In this document: in pieces, positions 48,550 to 58,336 of the stretch
Layout: each line of letters starts with the position of its first letter
How positions within the stretch are numbered: position 1 is the first letter of the stretch
Assembly: GCF_024158145.1 (NCBI RefSeq)
Contig: NZ_JAMYXM010000006.1
Coordinates: 1 to 64,000 of the forward strand
Source of the DNA: Notoacmeibacter sp. MSK16QG-6
Lineage (GTDB): Bacteria; Pseudomonadota; Alphaproteobacteria; Rhizobiales; Rhizobiaceae
Direction: 5' to 3'
DNA length: 64,000 nucleotides
Notes under the pieces: model-generated
The model's input: the letters and a program-made list of their open reading frames with translations, nothing else
What the model was told of the DNA's origin: nothing
Database searches by the model: none
Made by a program: the position numbers and the translations under genes

Positions 48550-51500
48550 ATGACAATCCTATCCAATATTCAGTTGCCGGCCGGGACCGCACCCGTCATC
48601 GCTGATGGCGTATCGGATGACTACGAGCCCTTTGCGCTAACACGTCTGATTGCCGCCGCAGGAAAGCGGCCGATCCTTTTCATTGCAAGGGATGGCAACC
48701 GGCTGCCGGATTTCGAGAACACGCTGAGGTTTGCTGCTCCGAAAACGCGTATCGTCACACTGCCGGCATGGGACTGTTTGCCTTATGACCGCGTTTCGCC
48801 GGGTGCCGATGCGGCCGCCCGTCGACTGGACGCACTCGGAGCCCTCACCAATCTTGCCCAGGGCGGCGAGTCGGCCATTATTCTGGCATCCGCCAACGCG
48901 GTGCTGCAGCGCTTCCCGCCGAGCTCGGTTCTGGCCGAACAGATTTTTCATGCCCGGCCCGGCGCAACTCTCGAAATGGACACGCTTGTTCGCCGTTTGG
49001 AAGCGGATGGGTTCGAGCGCGTCGCCACTGTGCGCGAAGTCGGCGAATATGCGGTTCGAGGCGGCATCCTGGATCTTTTCGTTCCGGGCGCTAAAGAACC
49101 CGTCCGCCTAGACTTCTTCGGTGATGAACTGGAAACGGTTCGGAGCTTCGATCCTGCTACTCAGCGAACGTCGAAGCAACTCGACCGGTTCACCATGCAG
49201 CCTGTCTCTGAAGTGACGCTGACATCGGATGCGATCGCCCGTTTCAGGCGCGGCTATATCGAGGCGTTTGGCGCGCCGAGACGCGACGATGTCCTCTATC
49301 AGTCGATCTCCGAAGGCCGCCGCTTTGCCGGTATGGAGCATTGGCTGCCACTATTTTACGAGGGAATGGACACGGTCTTCGATCTTCTGCCGGAGGCGAT
49401 GGTGGTCTTCGACCATCTGGCGGCGGAAGCGCTAGAGGAACGCGAAAAGCAGATCGTCGATCATTTCGAAAGCCGAAAGAACAGCGGCGCGGAGACGGCT
49501 GGCCAGTCCGCTCCCTATCATCCGCTTCCGCCCGGCCGTCTCTATATGACGCTTACCGAGGTCGAGGAGCGCTGTTCTGCGCGCGAGAGGATTGATCTCA
49601 CGCCTTTCGATCAGCCTTTCACGGAAGGCCGCCGCATTGCGCACGGCGGTGCGAGACGCGGCCGCAACTTTGCTGAGGAGCGCGCCCAGCCGGACACCAA
49701 CGTTTTCGATGCCGCCGTGAAGCATCTTGCTACGCTACGCGGTCAGTCGAAGCGGTTGATCGTCGCGGCCTGGTCGGATGGCTCGCTCGACCGCTTGTCC
49801 GGCATTTTGGCTGAGCACGGGCTGGGCGGGACAAAGCCTGTTGCCAGTCTTGAAGCGGCGATGAGGCTTGAAGGGCAGACCATCGGGTTGGCCGTTCTGC
49901 CCATCGAGAACGGTTTCGAAAGCGACGATCTGTCGATCGTAGCGGAACAGGACCTTCTTGGCGATCGGCTCGTTCGCCGCAGCCGGCGAAAGGGCAAGGC
50001 GGCGGATTTCATTTCTGAACTATCGTCGCTTTCGACGGGCGATCTGGTTGTGCACTCCGAACACGGCATTGGACGCTTCGTCGGACTGAAAACAATCGAA
50101 GCCGCCGGCGCCCCGCATGATTGCCTCGAATTACACTATGCGAGCGATGGCAGGCTGTTCCTGCCGGTCGAGAATATCGAGCTTTTGTCGCGTTACGGCG
50201 GTGAGGGAACCGATGCGGCGCTGGATCGGTTGGGCGGCGGAGCATGGCAGGCGCGCAAGGCCAAGCTCAAGAAGCGCCTTTTGGACATGGCCGACAAACT
50301 GATCCGTATCGCCGCGGAACGCGAAATGAAGTCAGCGCCACGTCTCACCCCGCCAGAGGGTATCTACGGTGAATTTGCCGCTCGCTTTCCTTACGAGGAA
50401 ACCGAGGATCAGCAGATGGCTATCGATGCCGTGCTGGACGATCTGTCATCCGGGCGCGCCATGGACCGTCTGATCTGCGGCGATGTCGGTTTCGGCAAGA
50501 CCGAAGTGGCGCTGCGTGGTGCTTTTGCTGCTGTCATGGAGGGATTTCAGGTCGCTGTCGTCGTGCCGACAACATTGCTTGCCCGTCAGCACTTTCGAAC
50601 TTTCAGCCAGCGTTTTGCCGGCCTTCCCGTCACCGTGCGCCAAGCCAGTCGTCTTGTGGGTGGAAAGGAACTGGCGGCGACAAAAAAAGGCCTGACGGAC
50701 GGCAATGTCGATATCGTTGTCGGCACGCACGCATTGCTTGGCTCCAGCGTAAAATTCAAGCGGCTTGGTCTCCTGATTATCGATGAAGAGCAGCATTTCG
50801 GTGTCAAACATAAAGAACGGCTCAAGGAGCTGCGTTCGGACGTGCATGTATTGACGCTATCGGCGACCCCGATCCCACGCACCCTGCAACTGGCGCTTTC
50901 GGGCGTCCGCGAACTGTCGCTTATTACCACAGCGCCTGTGGACCGGATGGCCGTTCGTACCTTCATATCGCCTTTCGACGCGATGGTGGTTCGCGAGACG
51001 CTGCTTCGCGAGCGTTATCGCGGCGGCCAGAGCTTCTATGTCGTTCCGCGAATTTCCGACCTCGGCGAGGTCAAGCAGTTTCTCGATGAACACGTGCCCG
51101 AGTTGAAAGTCGCGGTTGCCCATGGGCAGATGCCGCCGACGGAACTCGACGATGTCATGAACGCTTTCTATGATGGCCAGTACGATGTTCTGCTATCGAC
51201 CACCATCGTCGAAAGCGGCCTCGATGTGCCCACGGCGAACACGCTCGTGGTGCACCGGGCTGACATGTTCGGCCTGGCCCAGCTTTACCAGATCCGGGGC
51301 CGCGTCGGCCGTTCCAAGCAGCGGGCCTACGCACTACTGACGCTGCCGGTCCGAAAGAAGCTCACAGTGCAAGCCGAACGCCGGCTGAAAGTTCTGCAGA
51401 GCCTTGATACCCTGGGCGCGGGTTTTCAGTTAGCCAGCCACGATCTCGACCTGCGCGGCGCGGGCAATCTGCTCGGCGAAGAGCAGTCTGGCCATATCCG

Positions 51501-52050
51501 TGAGGTCGGCTACGAACTTTATCAGCAGATGCTGGAAGAGGCTGTCGCTGAAATCAGAGGCGAGGAAGACGCCGGGTCTGGCAGTTGGTCGCCGCAGATC
51601 ACCATCGGCACGGCGGTCCTCATACCAGAGGGTTATGTCCCGGACCTCAATCTGCGTCTCAGCCTTTATCGTCGTCTGGCTGAACTGACAGAGCCGCAGG
51701 ATATTGACGGTTTCGGCGCTGAACTGATCGACCGCTTCGGCCCTCTACCTGATGAGGTGCAGCATCTGTTAAAGGTCGTGTATATCAAGGCGCTCTGCCG
51801 CAAGGCCAATGTCGAAAAGCTCGAAGCCGGCCCCAAAGGCGTGGTAATCTCCTTCCGTAATCAGGAGTTCGCAAACCCTGCGGCGTTGGTTCAGCATATC
51901 GGTCGGCAGGGAGCCATGGCCAAACTGCGCCCCGATCAGTCGATCGTGTTTGTACGCGATCTACCCACACCGGAGAAACGCTTGTCCGGTAGTGCTGTCA
52001 TCATGGCGCAACTGGCCAAGATGGCCGAAGGCGATGCGGAAGCGGCCTGA
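48550..52050 (+). CDS. mfd: Transcription-repair coupling factor Mfd
   Basis: 1166 residues. The UvrB-like N-terminal module (about 1-330), with AWDCLPYDRVSP, binds UvrA; the RNA-polymerase interaction domain spans VVHSEHGIGRFVGLKTIEAAG near 500. Helicase motifs are Walker A GDVGFGKTEVALRGAF (about 643-658), DEEQ in IIDEEQHFGVKHKERLK (near 744), ATPIPRTLQLALSG, and YQIRGRVGRSKQRAYA. It removes stalled polymerase and recruits UvrA, encoded in this window too. It is coupled to sdhE. Confidence 0.97.
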   Translation: MTILSNIQLPAGTAPVIADGVSDDYEPFALTRLIAAAGKRPILFIARDGNRLPDFENTLRFAAPKTRIVTLPAWDCLPYDRVSPGADAAARRLDALGALTNLAQGGESAIILASANAVLQRFPPSSVLAEQIFHARPGATLEMDTLVRRLEADGFERVATVREVGEYAVRGGILDLFVPGAKEPVRLDFFGDELETVRSFDPATQRTSKQLDRFTMQPVSEVTLTSDAIARFRRGYIEAFGAPRRDDVLYQSISEGRRFAGMEHWLPLFYEGMDTVFDLLPEAMVVFDHLAAEALEEREKQIVDHFESRKNSGAETAGQSAPYHPLPPGRLYMTLTEVEERCSARERIDLTPFDQPFTEGRRIAHGGARRGRNFAEERAQPDTNVFDAAVKHLATLRGQSKRLIVAAWSDGSLDRLSGILAEHGLGGTKPVASLEAAMRLEGQTIGLAVLPIENGFESDDLSIVAEQDLLGDRLVRRSRRKGKAADFISELSSLSTGDLVVHSEHGIGRFVGLKTIEAAGAPHDCLELHYASDGRLFLPVENIELLSRYGGEGTDAALDRLGGGAWQARKAKLKKRLLDMADKLIRIAAEREMKSAPRLTPPEGIYGEFAARFPYEETEDQQMAIDAVLDDLSSGRAMDRLICGDVGFGKTEVALRGAFAAVMEGFQVAVVVPTTLLARQHFRTFSQRFAGLPVTVRQASRLVGGKELAATKKGLTDGNVDIVVGTHALLGSSVKFKRLGLLIIDEEQHFGVKHKERLKELRSDVHVLTLSATPIPRTLQLALSGVRELSLITTAPVDRMAVRTFISPFDAMVVRETLLRERYRGGQSFYVVPRISDLGEVKQFLDEHVPELKVAVAHGQMPPTELDDVMNAFYDGQYDVLLSTTIVESGLDVPTANTLVVHRADMFGLAQLYQIRGRVGRSKQRAYALLTLPVRKKLTVQAERRLKVLQSLDTLGAGFQLASHDLDLRGAGNLLGEEQSGHIREVGYELYQQMLEEAVAEIRGEEDAGSGSWSPQITIGTAVLIPEGYVPDLNLRLSLYRRLAELTEPQDIDGFGAELIDRFGPLPDEVQHLLKVVYIKALCRKANVEKLEAGPKGVVISFRNQEFANPAALVQHIGRQGAMAKLRPDQSIVFVRDLPTPEKRLSGSAVIMAQLAKMAEGDAEAA

Positions 52051-52077
52051 TCCGGGCGAAGTAAAATCAGGCGAGGG

Positions 52078-52761
52078 TCAGAACTGACCTTCTGCCTTCG
52101 CCCCGGCGACCTGCCGAAGGGCATCTGCCAAGACGTCAGGCGTTTGAGCGCCCGGAAGACCATATCGCTGTTCGATCAGGGTGAAAGGCACGCCCTGCAC
52201 GCCCATCTCATTGGCCTGTGCGATCTCTTCACGGACGAGATCCTTGTCGGCGTCGCCGGCAAGAAGCTGAAGAACGATTGCCTTGTCCATACCAGCGTCC
52301 TTCGCAGCTTCAGCGAGCGTCTCGTGATCGGACAAATCGCCTCCCTCTTCGAAGAAGAGAACGAAAAGCCTTTCGACGAGCCGGTGCTGGACCGCGAGAT
52401 CCTCCGTACCTGCCCAGTGCAGAACCCTATGAGCGTCTAGCGTGTTGGGTGAGCGGTCGATTTTCGCGAAGGCAAAATCGATGCCGACGGATTGACCTTC
52501 TTTGCGAACCACTTCGTTGAGTTGGTCGAGCCGCTTCTGACTGCCGAACTTTTTTAGCATGTAGGACCGTCTCTCCACGCCTTCTGGCGGGATCGTAGAG
52601 TCGAGTTGGAAAGGCCGCCAGCGAATTGCCAGCGGTATTTCCGGGAGGGACTGCCGCGCCGCTTCCAAACGTCGAAAGTGGATGTAGCACCACGGACAGA
52701 CGACGTCGGAGACAACGTCCAGCAAAAGCGGATTGGTGGAGCTGGGAAAGCTCTGGCTCAA
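52078..52761 (-). CDS. DsbA/FrnE-like thiol oxidoreductase, cytoplasmic
   Basis: 227 residues from TTG at 52761, supported by AGGAA six bases upstream; the only nearby ATG is out of frame. The thioredoxin-fold active site is CPWC (Cys22-Cys25) in DVVCPWCYIH, and the cis-Pro loop is MGVQGVPFTLIEQRYGLPGAQ near 185-205. No signal peptide, so it is of the cytoplasmic FrnE/2-hydroxychromene-2-carboxylate isomerase-like type. It lies 17 bases after the solute-binding protein gene on the same strand. Confidence 0.9.
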   Translation of the reverse strand: MSQSFPSSTNPLLLDVVSDVVCPWCYIHFRRLEAARQSLPEIPLAIRWRPFQLDSTIPPEGVERRSYMLKKFGSQKRLDQLNEVVRKEGQSVGIDFAFAKIDRSPNTLDAHRVLHWAGTEDLAVQHRLVERLFVLFFEEGGDLSDHETLAEAAKDAGMDKAIVLQLLAGDADKDLVREEIAQANEMGVQGVPFTLIEQRYGLPGAQTPDVLADALRQVAGAKAEGQF

Positions 52762-52778
52762 ATCATCTTCCTAACGGG

Positions 52779-54659
52779 CTATTGTTTCGCTGCGCTCTGC
52801 CGCCACCATGTCGGCAACTGAAAACCGTAAAGCGCTGTCTTCTGCGGGTAGGCGAGATCGGCATCGTGCGCGACACGCTGTTCGCTCATGAAATAGAACG
52901 GGACCACGTAAAAGCCAGACAGGAGGACGCGGTCGTAAGCATGAACCGCCGCCCGAAACTCCTCCTGCGTTTTAGCCGCCAGCATGGCGTCGATCATGGC
53001 GTCGACGGCGGGATCCTTTGCGCCGGCGAAGTTGAACGACCCTTCAGCATCTGCCGCAACCGACGACCAACGACCGATCTGCTCGGCGCCCGGAGATAGT
53101 GACGACGAATAGAAATGGATAAGCGCATCATAATCGAAGCGCTTGCGCCGCTCGAAATACTGAGCCGTGTCCACCTTTCGCAAATTGAGCCGGATACCTA
53201 GGAGCGCCAGTGTTTTCTGCCACGAAAGCGCGATCATCTCGCCATCGCTGCCATCGATCATCAATTCGAAAGAGAGCGGCTCGCCGGTCGGGCCAACCAA
53301 CTGCCGGCCCTCCAGCTTGTATCCGGCATCCTCAAAGAGGCTAAGAGCGTTGCGGACGAAGTCTCGATCCCGTCCCGTGCCATCGGATGATGGGGGCGTC
53401 CACTGTCCAGCCAGAATCTCGGGAAGAAGCTGATCGGAATAAGGCGCCAATAGCGCCTTTTCTGCTTCGCTCGCGGGCGCTTCCTGTGAGTTCAGAACGG
53501 AATTGTCGAAATAGCTTCCGATCCGCACATAGGCATTGTCGAAAATATTGCGGTTGATCCAATCGAAGTCGAAGAGATTGACGATGGCCCGCCGCACTTT
53601 CGGGTCATCGAACGGTGGCCGCCTCGTATTGAAGACGATACCGCGCATACCGGATGGCAAGGCGGATTCAAAAGTCGATTTCTTCACATCGCCCGAAATC
53701 GCCCTGGGAAAATCATATCGCTTGGCCCACCGCGCGGGATCGGAGTTGGCGAACGGGCTCTGTTCGATCTGAATGTCGATTTCACCCTTCTTGAAGGATT
53801 CGAACCGGGCCGTTTGATCGCGATAATAGACGATCTGGATTTGATCGTAATTATCGAAGCCTTTTTTGGACGGAATGTCCTTGCCCCAATAATCGGGGTT
53901 CCTGGTCAGAGTCACACGCTCGCCGGGCCGAACCTCGCTGAGCGTATACGGCCCAGTGCCGATGATCGGCTCAAGGGTCGATTTGTCGAAGTTTTCCGGA
54001 TCGATCGCATGCTCGGGAAGAACCGGCATCATGGCGATGATGAGCGGCAATTCGCGGTCGCGTAATTCCGGATCGAGCGTGAAACGAACGCCGCGTTCGC
54101 CGGCCCTTTCCATCTTGGAAATCTTGTCGCGCAAGCGCTTGTATCGCGGATTGGCTTTTTCCGCGAGGAGGTCGAACGTGAACATCACGTCTTCGGGCCG
54201 CACCGGCTTGCCGTCCGAAAAAGCGGCTCGTGGATCGATCTGGAACTCAACGAAGCTGCGCTCGGCATCCGTCTCGACCGATTCGGCGATGAGCGGGTAC
54301 AGCGTGAACGGCTCGTCGTAAGATCGCGCCATCAAAGGCTCGAACACGTTCATGCCGACTTCCAGATCGTTCAGTCCCCTTACGCCATCTCCCTGAATGA
54401 TGAAGGGATTGACGGAATTGAAGGTTCCGGGAAGGCCATATGTGACCTTGCCGCCTTTCGGCGCATCGGGATTGGCGTAAGGGAAATGATCGAAGTCCGC
54501 CGGCAATGCGGGTTCGCCATGCATGGCGATAGCATGAGAAGGCTCGGCAAAAACAGGACTGGAAACCAGCGTTACGCAGATGGCTGCAGCCATGGAGATG
54601 CCCGTCCACGCGGTGGTCGAAACAGGAAAAAGCTTGCGCATTCTATGGAGTTTGATCAT
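52779..54659 (-). CDS. Extracellular solute-binding protein of a peptide ABC transporter (YejA-like)
   Basis: 626 residues from ATG at 54659 with AAGG six bases upstream; TTG at 54695 is less likely. A signal peptide ends near VFA-EP (residue 38). The SBP family 5 fold starts with HAIAMHGEPALPADFDHFPYANPDAPKGG, as in YejA, and includes RPEDVMFTFDLL and GTGPYTLSEVRPGERVTLTRNPDYWG. YejA feeds microcin C and peptides to YejBEF. No permease or ATPase genes lie beside it, so its partner is encoded elsewhere. Confidence 0.9.
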   Translation of the reverse strand: MIKLHRMRKLFPVSTTAWTGISMAAAICVTLVSSPVFAEPSHAIAMHGEPALPADFDHFPYANPDAPKGGKVTYGLPGTFNSVNPFIIQGDGVRGLNDLEVGMNVFEPLMARSYDEPFTLYPLIAESVETDAERSFVEFQIDPRAAFSDGKPVRPEDVMFTFDLLAEKANPRYKRLRDKISKMERAGERGVRFTLDPELRDRELPLIIAMMPVLPEHAIDPENFDKSTLEPIIGTGPYTLSEVRPGERVTLTRNPDYWGKDIPSKKGFDNYDQIQIVYYRDQTARFESFKKGEIDIQIEQSPFANSDPARWAKRYDFPRAISGDVKKSTFESALPSGMRGIVFNTRRPPFDDPKVRRAIVNLFDFDWINRNIFDNAYVRIGSYFDNSVLNSQEAPASEAEKALLAPYSDQLLPEILAGQWTPPSSDGTGRDRDFVRNALSLFEDAGYKLEGRQLVGPTGEPLSFELMIDGSDGEMIALSWQKTLALLGIRLNLRKVDTAQYFERRKRFDYDALIHFYSSSLSPGAEQIGRWSSVAADAEGSFNFAGAKDPAVDAMIDAMLAAKTQEEFRAAVHAYDRVLLSGFYVVPFYFMSEQRVAHDADLAYPQKTALYGFQLPTWWRQSAAKQ

Positions 54660-54840
54660 GGAAACCTTGCCAGCAGGGGATTCGATTGTTGCCAAAATAT
54701 CAGCCTATCGCCACGGCACAAATTGGGCGGCGAAACGTCATTCTATCGCCCAATTTGATCGGGAAACACGGACGATACCGATTTGTCGCTACGTGAGGCG
54801 GCGAGTGAACCGTCGGTTTTGATTTTCAGAGGGATATAAC

Positions 54841-55476
54841 ATGACAGCACTGAATAACACCGCGCGGTGTCTCGTGCTTGCCGCCGGCATGCTCGGACTT
54901 CCGGCCATCGCGATGGCGCAGGACGCTCCGAAGGCGCCGGGTCCGAACCAGTGGACGAAGCTTTGCCAGGACAAGGCCGATCAAAAGAGCTGCCAGACCC
55001 AGTTTGTGCAGATCGCATCGGGAAGCGGCCAGCTGGTGACCGCGGTTTATGTCGAAGAACTGACAAAAGGCTCCGAGACCAAGCGCGGCATTCGCGTTGT
55101 TCTTCCGCCGGAGCGTGTTCTGTCTGCCGGCGTCGGCCTTCAGGTTGACAGCGGTCAGATGGAAAAGCTGGACTTCACGATCTGTCCGCTTCGTCCTTCG
55201 CCTATGTGCATCGCCCAGGCGCCGATCACGGAAAAGCAGATCAATGCCTTCCGTAAGGGCGGGAAGCTGACGATCATCTCGCTTAATCCGATGGGTCAGA
55301 AGACTCCCGTCTCGGTGACGTTGAGCGGTTTTGCTTCCGCGCATGACGGTGATCCGATCGACGCCTCGACTTTGGCCGCTCAGCAGAGCGCTCAGAGCGA
55401 AGAACTGAAGAAGAAGCGGGAGGAATGGGTCAAGAAGTTCCGCGAGAAACAGCAGGACTCCGGCCAGTCCAACTGA
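54841..55476 (+). CDS. Invasion associated locus B family protein
   Basis: 211 residues. A signal peptide (cleavage near AMA-QD, residue 26) is followed by the IalB domain (about 35-170) with two Cys pairs: LCQDKADQKSCQTQF and ICPLRPSPMCIAQAP. A charged, Gln/Glu/Lys-rich coiled tail (QSEELKKKREEWVKKFREKQQ) ends the protein. IalB aids erythrocyte entry in Bartonella, but homologues are widespread in free-living rhizobia with unknown roles. GAGGGAT precedes the ATG; a terminator follows. Confidence 0.9.
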   Translation: MTALNNTARCLVLAAGMLGLPAIAMAQDAPKAPGPNQWTKLCQDKADQKSCQTQFVQIASGSGQLVTAVYVEELTKGSETKRGIRVVLPPERVLSAGVGLQVDSGQMEKLDFTICPLRPSPMCIAQAPITEKQINAFRKGGKLTIISLNPMGQKTPVSVTLSGFASAHDGDPIDASTLAAQQSAQSEELKKKREEWVKKFREKQQDSGQSN

Positions 55477-55501
55477 TCCGATCCCGATCGCCGAAACGAA
55501 G

Positions 55502-55528
55502 ACGGAGCCGTTCAGGCTCCGTTTTTTT
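55502..55528 (+). terminator. Intrinsic terminator after the IalB gene
   Basis: ACGGAGCC (55502-55509), loop GTTCA, GGCTCCGT (55515-55522), then TTTTTT. A textbook terminator 25 bases after the stop. Confidence 0.92.
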
Positions 55529-55553
55529 AATTCAAGTTCGAATGCGCACCTTC

Positions 55554-55880
55554 TCAGTTCAACGGAATATCCTTGGGCAGGAACCGGCCATCGCTGTTGA
55601 CTTCGAAATAGTCTGCGATCTGCGGATTTCGTAAAGGCAGTCCGCTATCGTCGGCCAGAAGGTTCTGTTCCGAAACGTAAGCGACATATTCCGTCTCGTC
55701 GTTTTCAGCGAATAGATGGTAGAAGGGCTGGTCGCGGGACGGCCGAATGGCCTCCGGGATGGCTTCATACCATTCCTCGGTATTGTCGAAGACGGGATCG
55801 ACATCGAAAATAACACCGCGAAAAGGGAAAATGCGGTGTTTGACGATCTGCCCGATATGAAAACGTGCGTCTTTCTGCAC
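55554..55880 (-). CDS. hspQ: Heat shock protein HspQ (hemimethylated-DNA-binding/YccV-like)
   Basis: 108 residues from GTG at 55880, where AAAGG lies 7 bases upstream and the product (MQKDARFHIGQIVKHRIFPFRGVIFDVDP) starts where HspQ family members do; an ATG at 55958 would add 26 unrelated residues. The conserved WYEAIPEAIRPSRDQPFYHL and YVAYVSEQNLLADDSG are present. In enterics HspQ is a Lon adaptor and substrate and stimulates degradation of mutant DnaA. Confidence 0.9.
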   Translation of the reverse strand: MQKDARFHIGQIVKHRIFPFRGVIFDVDPVFDNTEEWYEAIPEAIRPSRDQPFYHLFAENDETEYVAYVSEQNLLADDSGLPLRNPQIADYFEVNSDGRFLPKDIPLN

Positions 55881-56059
55881 CAACGAACCTTTCAAATCCA
55901 AGTGGAGTATTTGGTGCAGTGCGAAGCCTTTTGCAATGCTTCCAACTGACTGGGCCATCTGCCAGCCCTTGCCACACAGCGGTCTTCTGGTGCAGTGCAG
56001 TCTATCGCAGGCGCGCCTGTCCGCGCTTCCAACTTTCTTCAACGATCAACCGATAATCC

Positions 56060-57019
56060 ATGGCCGATATCTTCGCTCTCGTTCTGCCGTTCTTCGGCCT
56101 GATCGTTCTTGGCTACGGCGCAGGCAAAATCGTCCGCCAGCCCGTCGAAGCATTGGGCTGGATGAACATTTTCATCATCTACATCGCTTTGCCCGCGCTC
56201 TTCTTTCAGCTTCTGTCAAAGACCCCGATCGAAAAGCTGACCGAATGGAGCTACATCGTTGGCTCCTCGGCGAGCACCTATCTGATTTTTGCTCTGATGT
56301 TTGCGTTCTCGTTGCTGCGCTATCGCGCGATGCCCCGCGCCACTATCACCGCCCTTGCAGCAGCCTATGGCAATATCGGCTATATGGGACCGGGACTGGC
56401 GCTATTGGCCTTTGGAGCAAGCGCGGCCGTTCCAGTGGCGCTTATCTTTGCTTTCGAGAACGCCCTGCATTTTGCTGTCGTGCCTGCTCTCATGGCGCTG
56501 TCCGGAACAGTCGATCGTTCGCCCGGAGCGCTCGTATTGGATGTCGCCAAGCGTATTCTGCTTCACCCTTTTATCCTTGCCACAATCGTCGGCGTCGGGG
56601 CGGCGGCGCTGGAATTCACGCCACCAGTCGCTGTGGAGCGCCTGCTTGACTATCTCGCCAACGCCGCTGCCCCATGCGCCTTGTTCGTCATGGGTGTCAC
56701 TCTGGCGTTGCGTCCCTTGCGTCGGGTACCAGTCGAACTGTCGCTGATCGTACCGCTCAAATTGATCGTACATCCGCTTCTCTGTTGGATCATCTTGAGT
56801 GCGGTCGGCAATTTCGATCCGGTCTGGATCCAGTCCGCCATCCTCCTGGCGGCGCTTCCGACAGCGACAAACGTGTTCGTTCTGGCGCAGCAATACGAGG
56901 TTTGGGCCGAACGGGCCTCGGCCAGCGTCCTGGTGACGACAGCTACATCAATAGTGACGGTAACGGCGATCCTGTGGCTTATGCGGGCGGGGGCGGTACC
57001 GGTCGACCTGTTCCCGTAA
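56060..57019 (+). CDS. AEC family transporter (auxin efflux carrier-like permease)
   Basis: 319 residues with about ten hydrophobic segments in two halves. It begins MADIFALVLPFFGLIVLGYG; LGWMNIFIIYIALPALFFQLL and AYGNIGYMGPGLALLAFG are typical of AEC permeases, which carry small carboxylates in bacteria. The substrate is not predictable. The ribosome binding site is weak. Its last 72 bases overlap the convergent UbiH-like gene. Confidence 0.88.
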   Translation: MADIFALVLPFFGLIVLGYGAGKIVRQPVEALGWMNIFIIYIALPALFFQLLSKTPIEKLTEWSYIVGSSASTYLIFALMFAFSLLRYRAMPRATITALAAAYGNIGYMGPGLALLAFGASAAVPVALIFAFENALHFAVVPALMALSGTVDRSPGALVLDVAKRILLHPFILATIVGVGAAALEFTPPVAVERLLDYLANAAAPCALFVMGVTLALRPLRRVPVELSLIVPLKLIVHPLLCWIILSAVGNFDPVWIQSAILLAALPTATNVFVLAQQYEVWAERASASVLVTTATSIVTVTAILWLMRAGAVPVDLFP

Positions 57020-58216
57020 TGCGTCGCGCACCTCGCGTCTGATCGCTTTGAAGCCGCTGCCAGGCGACATGCCTTCACGCATGAAAAAGTCGCGTAAAGG
57101 ACCGACACGCCGAAGCGCGTCGAGGCCGACGGCGCGGGCCATCTGCGCTGGAAGCATGTCAGATAGAAGCGAACGGTTGAGCGAACGGACCGCGGCGGAA
57201 CGCATCATGATGTCCGATCGCCGGGTGCGATTATAAGCCTCGATAATGTCGGATGCTCCCGGATCTGCGGGCGGTTGTGGCACCAGTGCAGTCAGATCGG
57301 CGATATCGCGTACTGCAAGATTGAGTCCCTGCGCACCGATAGGCGGAAAGACATGAGCGGCCTCTCCAACCAGCACGATCCGCCTGTCGCCGAAGCGCGG
57401 CGGTAGTGCCGTACTGAGTGGAAAGGCGGCGCGCGGACCCGCAACCGAAACCTTTCCAAGCATGGATTGCATCCGCTCTTCAATGATGTGGCCGAGCTGT
57501 TCGTCATCGGTTTGCAAGAGCCTTTCGGCTCGATGAGGCGGAACCACCCAGACAAGACTGGACCGGCGCGGATCGGGAAGGGGTACCTGAGTGAATGGAC
57601 CGCTTTCGGTATGAATTTCGGTCGAGACGTTGTCGTGAGGAAATTCGTGTTCGAAACAAAGCACGAAGGCCGATTGCGGCAATGGAGCGGGCATATGAGA
57701 AATCCCGGCTGCGATGCGTGCCCTGGATTGCCGTCCGTCAGCTCCGATCACAAGGTTGCAAACCAGACGCTCGCCATTATCCAGCCGGACACGGACCCCT
57801 GTTTCCGCAGGTGAATAGCTCTCCACCTTCGCAACGATCCTTTGGATCGTAGGCTGTTCGGAAATAGCTTCGTCAAGCAGGCGGTTCAGTTCCGCATTTG
57901 GAATGTTGAAGCCAAAGGCCGGTTCCTGAATATCTGAAGCATGAAAGGCAACGGCGGGACTGCGGATCAGCCGTGTCGTTCCGTCGACGATGCGCATCAC
58001 TCTCAACGGCGCGCCCGCGTTTTCGATGGCATGCCGCATCCCGATCTTTTCAAGAACCGCAAGGCTCGGTTGCATCAGAGCAGTGGTTCGTGGGTCGGCA
58101 TGATCGACTGCAGGTCCAACGAGACGGACCGAATGACCCGTATGCGCCAGACAAAGCGAAGCGATAAGACCGGCTGGACCGGTTCCGATAACGGCGATGC
58201 GATCGTGCGAATCCAT
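56948..58216 (-). CDS. UbiH/UbiF/COQ6-type FAD-dependent monooxygenase
   Basis: 422 residues from ATG at 58216, with AAAGG seven bases upstream (ATG 58219 is adjacent). The FAD-binding GTGPAG is at ~10-15 (IAVIGTGPAGLIASLCLAHTG); the second FAD motif is GEAAHVFPPIGAQGLNLAVRDIADL near 290-315. It probably hydroxylates a ubiquinone precursor, but which ring position cannot be told. The C-terminal ~24 residues, rich in Arg/Pro/His, are antisense to the AEC gene and look non-conserved. Confidence 0.88.
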   Translation of the reverse strand: MDSHDRIAVIGTGPAGLIASLCLAHTGHSVRLVGPAVDHADPRTTALMQPSLAVLEKIGMRHAIENAGAPLRVMRIVDGTTRLIRSPAVAFHASDIQEPAFGFNIPNAELNRLLDEAISEQPTIQRIVAKVESYSPAETGVRVRLDNGERLVCNLVIGADGRQSRARIAAGISHMPAPLPQSAFVLCFEHEFPHDNVSTEIHTESGPFTQVPLPDPRRSSLVWVVPPHRAERLLQTDDEQLGHIIEERMQSMLGKVSVAGPRAAFPLSTALPPRFGDRRIVLVGEAAHVFPPIGAQGLNLAVRDIADLTALVPQPPADPGASDIIEAYNRTRRSDIMMRSAAVRSLNRSLLSDMLPAQMARAVGLDALRRVGPLRDFFMREGMSPGSGFKAIRREVRDALREQVDRYRPRPHKPQDRRYRHY

Positions 58217-58336
58217 CATGGCGCCTTTCATGCAAAGAACCCTTTGTCCATATGGTGCGCAGCGGCCAACCGCAAACCGGTTTCTTGAAGGCCGTTCCAA
58301 TGGCGCTAGCTGCTCCCGAAAAGAGGGAGTAACGCC

